64,000 bases of DNA. It comes from Vallitalea longa (GTDB taxonomy: Bacteria; Bacillota; Clostridia; Lachnospirales; Vallitaleaceae). The notes below the pieces were generated by a model, which was not told where the DNA came from, ran no database searches, and was given only the letters and a program-made list of their open reading frames with translations. Shown here one piece after another: positions 45,402 to 54,410 of the stretch. The position numbers and the translations under genes are program-made. The stretch's first letter is position 1. Each line of letters begins with the position of its first letter. Location of the stretch: positions 1-64,000 of the forward strand of contig NZ_BRLB01000015.1 in NCBI RefSeq assembly GCF_027923465.1, given 5' to 3'.

Positions 45402-46187
45402 TTATATAATATACTTCTCTTGTAATTTTTCTATAATGATATCAACTGCTTCGTCACTATCTACGTCAAATACTTTTCCAGCAGTTTTTGCACCTTTTGT
45501 AAATGATTTCTTAACCTTAGTAGGGGAACCTTTTAGACCTATTGTCTCAGGATTATCTATAGCTAAATCATCAATAGTCCATACTTTTATCTCTTTTTCT
45601 CTATAAGCATCTATAATTCCTCTTACTGACATATATCTTGGTTTATTCATTTCACTAAGAGTAGTAATCAAACAGGGCATGCTTACTTCAATAATATGAT
45701 ATCCATCTTCAAAAGCTCTTTTCAATATTAATTTATCATCTTTTTTTGTTAGGTTTTCAACATAACTTACATGAGGTATTTTTAAATGTTCGGCTATCTG
45801 TGGTCCAACTTGAGCTGTATCTCCATCTATAGCCTGTCGTCCTGTAATTATCAAATCAAAATCTATTTTTTCTAGTGCTTTTGAAAGTGTTGTGGATGTT
45901 GCCCATGTATCTGCACCAGCAAAAGCTCTATCACTCAATAGTATTCCTTCATCTGCTCCCATAGCCATGGCTTCTGTTAATGCTTCTTTTGCTTGCATAG
46001 GTCCCATTGTTATAACAGTAACTAATCCTCCATATTTATCTTTCAATGTCAATGCTGCTTCCAATCCTCTTTTGTCATCAGGATTAATGATACTTGGTAT
46101 ACCATCTCTAATTAGAGTTCCTGTCTTTGGATCAATCTTTACTTCTGTTGTATCAGGAACTTGTTTCATACAAACTACTATATTCAT
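45402..46187 (-). CDS. etfB: Electron transfer flavoprotein subunit beta
   Basis: 261 residues. N-terminal VVCMKQVPDTTEVKIDPKTG, the DLIITGRQAIDGDTAQVGPQ signature and ITTLSEMNKPRYMSVRGIID are typical of EtfB. In bifurcating Etfs the beta subunit carries the FAD that receives NADH electrons; this cannot be confirmed here from sequence alone. AAGGAGG precedes ATG. Gap of 12 bases to the dehydrogenase gene. Confidence 0.96.
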   Translation of the reverse strand: MNIVVCMKQVPDTTEVKIDPKTGTLIRDGIPSIINPDDKRGLEAALTLKDKYGGLVTVITMGPMQAKEALTEAMAMGADEGILLSDRAFAGADTWATSTTLSKALEKIDFDLIITGRQAIDGDTAQVGPQIAEHLKIPHVSYVENLTKKDDKLILKRAFEDGYHIIEVSMPCLITTLSEMNKPRYMSVRGIIDAYREKEIKVWTIDDLAIDNPETIGLKGSPTKVKKSFTKGAKTAGKVFDVDSDEAVDIIIEKLQEKYII

Positions 46188-46199
46188 CGCCTGACCTCC

Positions 46200-47339
46200 T
46201 TATCTTAGCAAGTTACCTGCTATTACCATTTTCTGAACTTCGGAAGTTCCCTCATATATTTCTGTAATCTTAGCATCTCTCATCATTCTCTCAACTGGAT
46301 ATTCTCTCGTATAACCATAACCACCGTGTAATTGTACTGCTTTAGTAGTAACCTCCATTGCAGTTTCTGCCGCAAATAATTTTGCCATTGCCGCATAATA
46401 GCTGTAAGATTCATTATTATCTTTTGCTCTTGCAGCTCTATATACCAACAACTTGGATGCATCTACTTTTGTTTGTAAATCAGCTAAAGTAAATTGGGTA
46501 TTTTGAAATTTGGATATTGTCCTATTGAATTGTTTTCTTTCTTTTACATATTTTATTGTTTCATCCAGTGCACCTTGTGCTATACCAAGAGCTTGGGCTG
46601 CGATGCCGATTCTTCCTCCGTCAAGGGTTTTCATTGCAATACCAAATCCTTTGTTCAATCTTCCTAATAGATTTTGTTTTGGTATTTTGCAATCTCTAAA
46701 AATCAATTCACTGGTTGCTGAACCTTTTATACCCATTTTTGATTCTTTTTTACCTACATTAAATCCAGCATAATCTTTTTCTACAATAAATGCTGATATT
46801 CCTCTTGTTCCAAGGCTTTTATCGGTCATTGCCATAATAATGTAAATATCTGCATACCCTGAATTGGTTATAAATATTTTTGAACCATTCAATATATAAT
46901 AATCGCCTTCTAATTTGGCTGTAGTTTGCTGTGCCGATGCATCTGTTCCTGCATTTGGTTCTGTTAGTCCAAAAGCACCTAACATTTTACCTTCTACTAA
47001 TGGTCTGAGATATTTTTCTTTTTGTTCTTTTGTACCAAATTCATATATAGGCCAAGCACATAAAGAAGTATGAGCTGAGACTATTACCCCTGTTGTGGCA
47101 CAAGCTTTTGATAATTCTTCAACAGCCATTGCATAAGCTAGATTATCCCCACCACTTCCACCATATTCTTTTGGAAATGGTATACCAAGCATACCGCATT
47201 TCGCTAGTTTTTCTACTGTTTCTACAGGAAATCTTTCTTCTTCATCAACTTCAGCTGCTATAGGTTTCACTTCATTTTCTGTAAATTCTCTGTACATTTT
47301 TTGTAACATCTTGTATTCATCAGAAATAGAAAAATCCAT
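46200..47339 (-). CDS. Acyl-CoA dehydrogenase (butyryl-CoA dehydrogenase type)
   Basis: 379 residues. Family signatures GAFGLTEPNAGTDASAQQT (near 125) and QLHGGYGYTREYPVERMMRD (near 337) are present, with the catalytic Glu in ITEIYEGTSEVQ. The linked Etf genes and length point to the short-chain butyryl-CoA group (Bcd), reducing crotonyl-CoA in butyrate-type fermentation. The rest of the usual cluster (thiolase, 3-hydroxybutyryl-CoA dehydrogenase, crotonase) is not in this window. A MaoC hydratase is upstream instead. Confidence 0.93.
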   Translation of the reverse strand: MDFSISDEYKMLQKMYREFTENEVKPIAAEVDEEERFPVETVEKLAKCGMLGIPFPKEYGGSGGDNLAYAMAVEELSKACATTGVIVSAHTSLCAWPIYEFGTKEQKEKYLRPLVEGKMLGAFGLTEPNAGTDASAQQTTAKLEGDYYILNGSKIFITNSGYADIYIIMAMTDKSLGTRGISAFIVEKDYAGFNVGKKESKMGIKGSATSELIFRDCKIPKQNLLGRLNKGFGIAMKTLDGGRIGIAAQALGIAQGALDETIKYVKERKQFNRTISKFQNTQFTLADLQTKVDASKLLVYRAARAKDNNESYSYYAAMAKLFAAETAMEVTTKAVQLHGGYGYTREYPVERMMRDAKITEIYEGTSEVQKMVIAGNLLR

Positions 47340-47387
47340 ATTATGATTCCTCCTTTATTAGCTATATTTTATAAATTATAATACACA

Positions 47388-47804
47388 TTACTTTGGTGGC
47401 ATAACCGTTGCTATACCTTTTAATACGATTGTTCCTTCTTGATTGGTGCATATAGTATTTAACTTTATTATATTTTTCTCTTGTTTTTTTTCTATTACTT
47501 CAACCTCTGCTTTTACAGTGTCTCCAAATCTTACAGGTGCTGTGAATTTCAGTTCTTGGCCTAGATAGATTGTTCCTGGACCTGGTAATTGCATACCAAG
47601 CACTGCAGAGATGTAGCCTGCTGTAAGCATGCCATGTGCTATTCGTCCTTTGAACATGGATTTTTCTGCTTCCACTTGATTAATATGTGCCGGGTTCTGG
47701 TCACCTGTTATTCCTGCATAAAGATATACATCTGATTCGGAAATTGTTTTTTCGAATGATGCTTTGTCACCAACATTTAATTGTGATATTGTTAATCCTT
47801 TCAT
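47388..47804 (-). CDS. MaoC-like (R)-specific enoyl-CoA hydratase
   Basis: 138 residues, single hot-dog fold. The catalytic Asp/His motif is intact: AGITGDQNPAHINQVEA (Asp and His near residues 35-40), followed by GRIAHGMLTAGYISAVLG. It would hydrate crotonyl-CoA to (R)-3-hydroxybutyryl-CoA or work in reverse, replacing or supplementing crotonase. It is the first gene of the Etf/acyl-CoA dehydrogenase operon, 48 bases upstream of the dehydrogenase. AAGGAGG precedes the start. Confidence 0.9.
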   Translation of the reverse strand: MKGLTISQLNVGDKASFEKTISESDVYLYAGITGDQNPAHINQVEAEKSMFKGRIAHGMLTAGYISAVLGMQLPGPGTIYLGQELKFTAPVRFGDTVKAEVEVIEKKQEKNIIKLNTICTNQEGTIVLKGIATVMPPK

Positions 47805-48204
47805 TCATTACCTCCTTTATTTAAATTATGCGAGTCTATTTTTTAAATATTTGTATTGTTAAGTATATGATAAATCGTAGAAGAGAAAAAAGCATCTAGT
47901 TAGGAAGTTTTTTATAGATTGTTAAGATTTTTTTGTAATTGCTTAATTTATTGAATTGAATTCAAAGAGATACTTTTCATTTTTATTGGATTGGTGAGAT
48001 TGTCTTAATTATATTGAAATGAAGGGATAAGACATAATTAGTAATATGAGTGTGAAATGATTAGGATAGGACAAGTGGTATAGTATTCGTTTTACTTGCC
48101 TTACTCCTGAAGGATCGGTCTGCGTAAACAAATACTATACCACTTTTTTATGTTTTTTGGGATGATTAATTTATTTTATATTAGTTTAGTATATAGTAAT
48201 TTTA
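47805..48204. other. 400-base intergenic region with a long hairpin
   Basis: Separates the selB stop from the MaoC start, both on the minus strand. It contains a perfect hairpin-like element (48073-48145), a 7-bp inverted repeat TGTCTTA/TAAGACA at about 48001-48035, and the likely but not clearly recognised promoter of the Etf operon. No short gene was found. Confidence 0.65.
48073..48145. repeat. Long near-perfect hairpin of unknown type
   Basis: 14-bp perfect arms (AGTGGTATAGTATT and complement) continue inward to about 20 pairs with one bulge and one non-Watson-Crick pair (C against A on the plus strand, a G-U pair if read as minus-strand RNA). The 20-base interior can form CCTT/AAGG. T6 follows on the plus strand. 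It may be a terminator, a structured RNA or a palindromic mobile unit. Confidence 0.6.
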
Positions 48205-50103
48205 TTAAGTTATTAGAATTCGGTGGTTGTTTATTCTTTTTGTTAAGCCTTTTTGGTCTAGATATTCTAGGAGGATTATTGTTTGTTTTCGTCCTATTTG
48301 TAGCAGATCTCTCACTTGTTGGACTGTTATCTTATCGTATTGTAGGAAGAGGTTATTTATTAGGTTAATTAATTTGTCATAGTGTGTTTTATGTATATAG
48401 GTAGTTGTATTAAGTTGCACTATTTTACCTGTTCTAAGTAAGAAGCTGATTAGGTTAGGTAGTTGATTATTTAATGCTCGAAGCAATTGTGTATCTTGGT
48501 ATTTGGTTATGTTCAGACCTTGTAGGTTGCTTTTCAGTATTAGTTTTTCTAATTCATTTATTTGGGGATTATTGGAGATGTTAGTTATTCTTGATTGATC
48601 ATTTATTGATATTTGGTCATCTATTATATTTATAATATTGTTTTTTGCGTATAGTTTAACAAGGGTATCAAATTCTATTGAAGCCCATTTAGGAAACTCT
48701 TTTGTTCTTAAGGTTTCTTTGTTTATAGCAATACTATAAATATTATTTTTGTAATAATCCTTAATAGCTGAGATTATTCTATTCTTAAGTGATAAATATG
48801 TTTTTTGACTTATATAGTATTTATTGCTTAGCTTGATTACTAATTGTTGTTTTAGCAATTGTGTCAAGGATTGAAAAATTGCTTGTCTTTGAATATACAG
48901 TTCTTTGAATATATTGTCTATAGTGAATATCTTAAAATTGTTTTCTAACAAGTATAGAATAATCTTTTCTGTATTTCCTTCATCTAGTAGAGTAAAATAT
49001 TCTAATGCTTCATTTTTATCTTTTGGTAGTCTTGTTGGTTTGTGAGATAATACTTTGCCTCCTCCTAGAGTAATGACAGGGGATAATGAACGTATTATGA
49101 ATTTATCTTCAAAAACAGCTATTATAGGTTTTTCCAATCTTATTCTTGCATAGGATTTTTCATTTTTGCTAAGTATATTTCGTTGTAACATTTTTAGTTT
49201 TCCAATTACTTCTGTTGTTCCGATGTTAATTCTAACTTTTTGGTTATGTTTTATTTCATCATTTTCTGATAGATTATATATTGCTGTATCTATAGTTAAA
49301 GTAGGTAAAAGTTCATTTGGCTTTCCAATAACATCACCACGATTTATTGATGATTTATCTACTCTACTCAAGTTTATTGCACATCTTTGCCCAGCATATG
49401 CTTTTTCTCTGTCGGAGCCATGAACTTGGATTGTCCTTACTTTAGATATTGTTTTATCTGGTAGTATTTCCACTAGACTATCTTTATTTATTTTACCACC
49501 TGTTATGGTTCCCGTTACTACAGTTCCATGACCTTTAATGGTAAAAACTCTATCTATAGGCATTCTGAATAGTTCTTGATTCCTGTCTATAATGATTTTC
49601 TCAGAAAGATCTGATATCATGTTTTTCAGTTTGTCCATTCCTAAGTTTAGCTTTGAAGATACAGGGCATATTGGGGTATTCATGCTTAGAGTTTGTGCAA
49701 TATATTCTTTTACATCTTCTATTACGTCTCTTAATTTTAATTCATCAACTAAGTCTATTTTTGTTATTACTATTATTACATTGGAGATGTCCAATACATT
49801 TAATATATTAACATGCTCAATAGTCTGTGGCATAATTCCTTCGTCTGCTGCGATTATAAGTAGTGCCATATCCATTCCAGTAGCACCTGCTACCATGGTT
49901 TTGACTAATTTTTCATGTCCTGGTACATCTACGATGGAAAATGTTTTTCCATCTATCATAAAAGGAGCAAATCCCAGTTCAATGGTCATACCTCGTCGCT
50001 TTTCTTCCTTTAATCTATCTGTATCATAGCCAGTTAAAGCTTTTACCAATTCTGTTTTGCCGTGGTCTACATGACCTGCTGTTCCAATAATTAAATGATC
50101 CAT
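48205..50103 (-). CDS. selB: Selenocysteine-specific elongation factor SelB
   Basis: 632 residues. GTPase motifs: GTAGHVDHGKTELVKALTG (P-loop), DVPGHEKLVKTM (G3), VITKIDLVD (G4). Elongation-factor domains 2 and 3 follow, and the C-terminal about 250 residues contain winged-helix repeats that bind the SECIS hairpin of mRNA. It delivers Sec-tRNA to UGA codons, needed to translate selD in this same locus. AGGTG precedes the start. It is the last gene of the sel locus, separated from selA by a DUF998 gene. Confidence 0.96.
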   Translation of the reverse strand: MDHLIIGTAGHVDHGKTELVKALTGYDTDRLKEEKRRGMTIELGFAPFMIDGKTFSIVDVPGHEKLVKTMVAGATGMDMALLIIAADEGIMPQTIEHVNILNVLDISNVIIVITKIDLVDELKLRDVIEDVKEYIAQTLSMNTPICPVSSKLNLGMDKLKNMISDLSEKIIIDRNQELFRMPIDRVFTIKGHGTVVTGTITGGKINKDSLVEILPDKTISKVRTIQVHGSDREKAYAGQRCAINLSRVDKSSINRGDVIGKPNELLPTLTIDTAIYNLSENDEIKHNQKVRINIGTTEVIGKLKMLQRNILSKNEKSYARIRLEKPIIAVFEDKFIIRSLSPVITLGGGKVLSHKPTRLPKDKNEALEYFTLLDEGNTEKIILYLLENNFKIFTIDNIFKELYIQRQAIFQSLTQLLKQQLVIKLSNKYYISQKTYLSLKNRIISAIKDYYKNNIYSIAINKETLRTKEFPKWASIEFDTLVKLYAKNNIINIIDDQISINDQSRITNISNNPQINELEKLILKSNLQGLNITKYQDTQLLRALNNQLPNLISFLLRTGKIVQLNTTTYIHKTHYDKLINLINNLFLQYDKITVQQVRDLLQIGRKQTIILLEYLDQKGLTKRINNHRILIT

Positions 50104-50234
50104 AATTTCACCTGTATAATATTATTTATTGATTACATTAAAACAATGTAATACCATTATAAACTTGTAGCTACCTGATTAATTAATAGTAGGAAAGTTA
50201 ACCTGATTATTATTTGTCTAGAATATTAAATACT

Positions 50235-50840
50235 CTACATAATACTTATCAACCATATTATAAATGGCATATACAATAGTGTACACAATACCCTTTGCCA
50301 TAAACCGTTTAATGCAAATATAGTACCCTGAAATTTAGGTTTTTCTCCCATAACAAAAAATATGAATATCACAAAACTTATTATAAAGAATACAAAACTA
50401 CTGATACCTAAAGATGTTTGTCCTACTTTTAATTGTAGGATTCCAAAAATGAGTGGAGCGAATTGTAATGACATAAAACCTATTACAGAACCTATACCGT
50501 GAATTGTACTAGATAAAGTTACTTCTTCTTTTTTTTCATTTATAGGAAATATACCTGATATAACTTCATCACCAATACCATAAATAACTATTAGTATAAA
50601 AATAGTTACAGCCAAACCTCTATGACTTTCTTTATATGTATCAAAAATATAGTATCCCAATAAAGCAATAATACAACCTGACAATAAAAACCACATATTG
50701 TATATCTTGTGCAAAGGACTTTTTTTGCATCCTAGAACACTCATAACCATTGAAAGATGATTATATCCTTTGTAGGGAATAGCAATTAAAAAAGGTATTA
50801 ATAAATCTAATAACATCACCAAAATAAAAATAATTTTCAT
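50235..50840 (-). CDS. DUF998 family membrane protein
   Basis: 201 residues with six or so membrane helices and the conserved region HLSMVMSVLGCKKSPLHKIYNMWFLLSGC. It matches the DUF998 family, whose function is unknown. GAGAGG precedes the start. It is inserted between selA and selB (94 and 131 base gaps), so it is probably co-transcribed with the selenocysteine genes but has no known link to them. No sign of recent transfer by base composition. Confidence 0.75.
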   Translation of the reverse strand: MKIIFILVMLLDLLIPFLIAIPYKGYNHLSMVMSVLGCKKSPLHKIYNMWFLLSGCIIALLGYYIFDTYKESHRGLAVTIFILIVIYGIGDEVISGIFPINEKKEEVTLSSTIHGIGSVIGFMSLQFAPLIFGILQLKVGQTSLGISSFVFFIISFVIFIFFVMGEKPKFQGTIFALNGLWQRVLCTLLYMPFIIWLISIM

Positions 50841-50935
50841 TTGTTTTTCCTCTCATATTCATAGATATAGTACTACTTTCCAATATTGTTTTTATGTTAT
50901 TGAGCCAGCACAGATTAAACATATGTTTCATTATA

Positions 50936-52357
50936 CTAAATATAATCATTATCCACAATAGATTTTAATGCATCTGCAATGGATTTATAATCTTTTCTGT
51001 CTATGGTTCTCATATTCAACATCAATCTGTCGTTTTTAATTTTACATATTATAGGTATACTATAATTTCTTAATCTATTCTGCAATTCGTTGGGACTTAT
51101 TTTATCAATAGTTATTGCTAATGATATTCCTTTAATAACTACACCAGGTAAAGAACCACCACCTGGAACATCTTCACCTTCTATGATATCTATATTGATA
51201 TTATCATTAACTTCATTTTTTATTAATGTCTTCAAATTGTTAGCTTCTTCTGCTAATCCATCTGTCGTTTTAGTCAACATATCAATAATTGGGATATTCT
51301 TTTTGACATCTTCATTTTCAATATATATTTTTAATACTTCCTGTAACGCTATTAGAGACATTTTATCTATCCTCACCATTCTGGTTAAAGGGTTCACTTT
51401 TATTTTTTCTATAAGCTCTTTTTTCCCGACGATTATTCCTGCTTGGGGTCCTCCTAATAATTTATCTCCGCTGAAAGTTATTATATCAATACCCTTTTTT
51501 ACTTGGTCCATAACTGTAGGTTCATAAGGCATATAATAATCTTGTAAGTCAAGTAGGACACCACTTCCTAGATCTTCCATAGTGATAATATCATTATCCT
51601 TAGCTAATGATACTAATTCTTCACCTGTTACTTCAGAAGTGAAACCTTGGATTTTATAATTGCTCTTATGGACTTTTAGTAAAATTCTTGTATCGTCAGA
51701 TATTGCATTATTGTAATCAGAAATATAAGTTTTGTTAGTAGTCCCTATTTCTACCATTCTTGCACCACTTCGCTGAACTATTTCAGGTATCCGAAAGCTT
51801 CCTCCAATTTCTACTTGTTCTGATCTAGAAACTATAACCTCTTTATTATTGGCTAAAGTATTAATACATAGAAAAACTGCTGCTGCATTATTGTTAACTA
51901 CAAAAGCACTTTCTGCACCAGTTAATCTTGTTATTAGTTTTTCTATATACTCATATCTTGAACCTCTTTCTCCTGTGAATAAATCATATTCTAGATTACA
52001 ATAACCACTTGTTACATCTTTAATTTTATCCACTGCTCTTTTGGGTAAAGGCGATCTCCCCATATTGGTATGAAGTATTATTCCTGTTGCGTTAATGACT
52101 TTTTTTATTTCTTTCCTTTCATTATTTATAGAACGATTTTCAACTTCATCAATAACGAAATTATATATATCTTTCTCATTTATTTTATTTGGGTTATTAT
52201 CATTTTCTTCTATCATTCTAATCCTTAATTCATTAGTGATATTAACTATTATATCTTTTACTGCATTTCTTCCTTTATCATTAACTAACTCTTTTATTTT
52301 AACGTCCTCGAGTATTTCATTGGTTGATGGTATTTTCCTCAACATATCATTTATCAA
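50936..52357 (-). CDS. selA: L-seryl-tRNA(Sec) selenium transferase SelA
   Basis: 473 residues, family length. N-terminal LRKIPSTNEILED, the PLP-lysine motif FSGDKLLGGPQAGIIVG (near residue 295) and GGGSLPGVVIKG at the C-terminal end. It converts seryl-tRNA(Sec) to selenocysteinyl-tRNA(Sec) using selenophosphate made by SelD. Translation starts at TTG 52357, with GGAAGGAG 7 bases upstream; the ATG four codons later is too far from that site. Confidence 0.96.
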   Translation of the reverse strand: MINDMLRKIPSTNEILEDVKIKELVNDKGRNAVKDIIVNITNELRIRMIEENDNNPNKINEKDIYNFVIDEVENRSINNERKEIKKVINATGIILHTNMGRSPLPKRAVDKIKDVTSGYCNLEYDLFTGERGSRYEYIEKLITRLTGAESAFVVNNNAAAVFLCINTLANNKEVIVSRSEQVEIGGSFRIPEIVQRSGARMVEIGTTNKTYISDYNNAISDDTRILLKVHKSNYKIQGFTSEVTGEELVSLAKDNDIITMEDLGSGVLLDLQDYYMPYEPTVMDQVKKGIDIITFSGDKLLGGPQAGIIVGKKELIEKIKVNPLTRMVRIDKMSLIALQEVLKIYIENEDVKKNIPIIDMLTKTTDGLAEEANNLKTLIKNEVNDNINIDIIEGEDVPGGGSLPGVVIKGISLAITIDKISPNELQNRLRNYSIPIICKIKNDRLMLNMRTIDRKDYKSIADALKSIVDNDYI

Positions 52358-52470
52358 CTTGTTACTCCTTCCTATGATTATCCATCACGGTTAAAAATCT
52401 ATTATGTTCCATTATTATAGATGTTTATTTATAAAAATTTTTATTACATATTGGATTTATTTTTAAAAAA

Positions 52471-52490
52471 AAGAGGGTATAATCCCTCTT
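52471..52490 (-). terminator. Terminator overlapping the selD stop codon
   Basis: AAGAGGG/CCCTCTT stem with a 6-base loop, starting in the TAA of selD and followed by T8 on the minus strand. It would limit read-through into selA. Confidence 0.88.
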
Positions 52491-53550
52491 AATAGACATT
52501 GATATATTTTTCTGTTTCATCTTTTTTGTAAACTTTACCAATAATACTTGCACACAAACATTTTTCCTTATTCAGCTCATCAATAAGTTTCTGAACTTTA
52601 TCTTCAGCAACCGATATCAATAACCCTCCAGATGTTTGTGGATCATATAAAGCTGTTTCTAAACTATCAGGTATACTGGCATCTATATTAATCCATTTTC
52701 CAAAATGCGATTGGTTGGATCTAGCTCCACCTGGTACAGCATTGTCTTCTATCAACTGTATTGTTTTATCAAACAATGGTACTTGATCTGCTTTTACCTT
52801 AACATTTACATTGCTACCACTTGCTAGTTCATATGTGTGCCCTAATATACCGAATCCAGTTATATCTGTACAGGCATGTACACCAACTCTTGACATTGCA
52901 ATAGCTGCTGATTTGTTTAGAGTACTCATGCTTATAACAGCTTGTTCCAATTCATTTTCTGTTATTAAATCTTTTTTTAGAGCTGTAGTTAGTATACCTG
53001 TTCCAATTGGTTTAGTAAGTACTAAAACATCTCCTGCTTCTGCTCCTGCATTAGTTAACACATCATCAGGATGTACGTATCCAGTTACAGATAAGCCATA
53101 TTTCACTTCTTTATCTGTTATGGTGTGTCCACCAACCAATACAGCTTCTGCCTCATCAATCTTATCTGCTCCGCCTCTTAATATCTCCGCTAGAACATCA
53201 GGTTCTAGACATGTTGCAAAACACGCCATATTCATAGCGGTAAGAGGTCTACCTCCCATAGCATATACATCACTCAAAGCATTTGTTGCCGCAATCTGCC
53301 CAAATGTATATGGGTCATCGACAATAGGAGTAAAAAAATCTACTGTTTGTATTAGAGCATAGTCATCTTTTATTTTATAAACACCAGCATCATCTGATGT
53401 GTCTAATCCTACTATTAAATTGGGATCTATTTTATTTTTTTTAGTTTTCAGATGGCACAAAACTTGCGCCAAGTCCTGTGGACTTAATTTGCTTGCTCAT
53501 CCAGCTTTTGACGACATTTGTGTTAACCTTATTCTATCTTTATCTGCCAT
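52489..53550 (-). CDS. selD: Selenide, water dikinase SelD containing selenocysteine (UGA codon 18)
   Basis: 353 codons when the in-frame UGA at 53497-53499 is read as selenocysteine. The N-terminus is MADKDRIRLTQMSSKAG-U-ASKLSP, which matches SelD families where Cys or Sec follows the SxxxG loop; the later motifs GLDTSDDAGVYKI, IGTGILTTAL and DPQTSGGLLISV are also intact. A frame starting only after the UGA would drop the catalytic residue and the conserved Lys. GGAGG lies 10 bases before ATG 53550. SelD makes selenophosphate from selenide and ATP. tRNA-Sec is encoded 71 bases upstream. Confidence 0.94.
53454..53499 (-). promoter_or_regulatory. Selenocysteine UGA and candidate SECIS of selD
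   Basis: TGA at 53497-53499, then a 6-bp hairpin AAGTCC-ACA-GGACTT starting 11 bases downstream (53471-53485) and a second hairpin GGCGCA/TGTGCC (53454-53470). Bacterial SECIS elements sit in this window after UGA; which of the two SelB binds is uncertain. Confidence 0.65.
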
Positions 53551-53620
53551 TTGATTGTCCACCTCCAGAATTTATATACAATCATTTTAATAAAAATCCA
53601 TATCACATGTTTTTTATTAT

Positions 53621-53717
53621 TGGCGGGAGTGAGTAGGAATCGAACCTACCTCGGCCGGTCTTACCACCCGAAAAAAGATTTGAAGTCTCCTGAATCCACC
53701 AGAATTCATTCATTCCC
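53621..53717 (-). tRNA. selC: tRNA-Sec (anticodon TCA)
   Basis: 97 bases including encoded CCA. Eight-bp acceptor stem, D arm, anticodon loop CTTCAAA with TCA, a long variable arm and T arm GTAGG-TTCGATT-CCTAC. The eight-pair acceptor stem, extended D arm and long variable arm are hallmarks of tRNA-Sec. Acceptor position 5 is an A-C mismatch and the anticodon stem is rich in G-U pairs, both unusual. A good promoter lies just upstream and selD just downstream. Confidence 0.93.
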
Positions 53718-53731
53718 ATAATTCTTTACTA

Positions 53732-53760
53732 ATTATACTAGATTTATAAGATTTTGTATA
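53732..53760 (-). promoter_or_regulatory. Promoter of tRNA-Sec
   Basis: Minus strand TATACA (53755-53760), 17-base spacer, TATAAT (53732-53737). Expected start about 8 bases before the tRNA 5' end; selD may be read from the same promoter. Confidence 0.65.
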
Positions 53761-53822
53761 GGTATATTTTTTCTAACGTTCGTTTATATTCTATTGATAT
53801 CAAGTACTTCTTATATAGAAAA

Positions 53823-53855
53823 AATTCCGCTTTTTCTATATAAAAACGGAATTTC
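53823..53855 (-). terminator. Terminator of the small membrane protein pair
   Basis: AAATTCCG/CGGAATTT with further A-T pairs, T6 on the minus strand, about 60 bases past the stop at 53917. Confidence 0.85.
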
Positions 53856-53916
53856 TACAACTAACTATATTAACTTAATTATCTAAGGTAGAGTTGTTTG
53901 ATATTTATATATTAAA

Positions 53917-54387
53917 TCATTTAATGCCTTCATTAACATTATATTCGCTATCATTTTCTAAAGCATCACATTGTACAGACCCTTGTTCTTCTTCTAGTAT
54001 CTCTTCTTTTTCTTTTTTTGGTTCCTTAAAAAATAATTTTGATATATAAGGTGTTAATTTCACACCGATAACAACAAATATTGCTATAGTAAAAGTTTCT
54101 ATCCCAGCTCTAACACTTACTCCTTTCATAACCAAAGCAGATATAAAATCTGTTAGTATACAAAATCCAAGAGCTCCCCATACTCCTGCTTTATCAAAAA
54201 CGAATACCATCAACATCAATAACGGCACAGATATTACAATTCCCAATAAAACAGTAAATAACATAGAAACACCTGAATAATTGCTTATAACATGCATCAT
54301 TCCCGCCATTCTTGGGCATACTACGAAAAATGCGAAACCCAAACTCGCTATTATATTTTCTTTTGTAAAGCCTAACTTACTTTCCAC
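53917..54387 (-). CDS. Small membrane protein, paralogue 2 of a Fur-linked pair
   Basis: 156 residues, about four membrane helices plus a charged C-terminal tail (KKEKEEILEEEQGSVQ). Motifs FFVVCPRMAGMMHVISNYSG and DKAGVWGALGFCILTDFISAL are shared with the neighbouring 116-residue protein. GTG at 54387 is chosen because AGAAGGTG is correctly spaced before it; an earlier GTG (54396) overlaps that site. I do not recognise a family. The pair resembles two-component small permeases that work as a heterodimer, an inference from size and pairing. Confidence 0.72.
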   Translation of the reverse strand: MESKLGFTKENIIASLGFAFFVVCPRMAGMMHVISNYSGVSMLFTVLLGIVISVPLLMLMVFVFDKAGVWGALGFCILTDFISALVMKGVSVRAGIETFTIAIFVVIGVKLTPYISKLFFKEPKKEKEEILEEEQGSVQCDALENDSEYNVNEGIK

Positions 54388-54410
54388 GTTAATCACCTTC
54401 TATGTATAAT

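Noticed and set aside
52489-53472. Shorter SelD starting at an internal ATG-like codon after the UGA
   Set aside because: It would lose the active-site Sec/Cys and has no ribosome binding site; the longer frame through UGA explains the data better.
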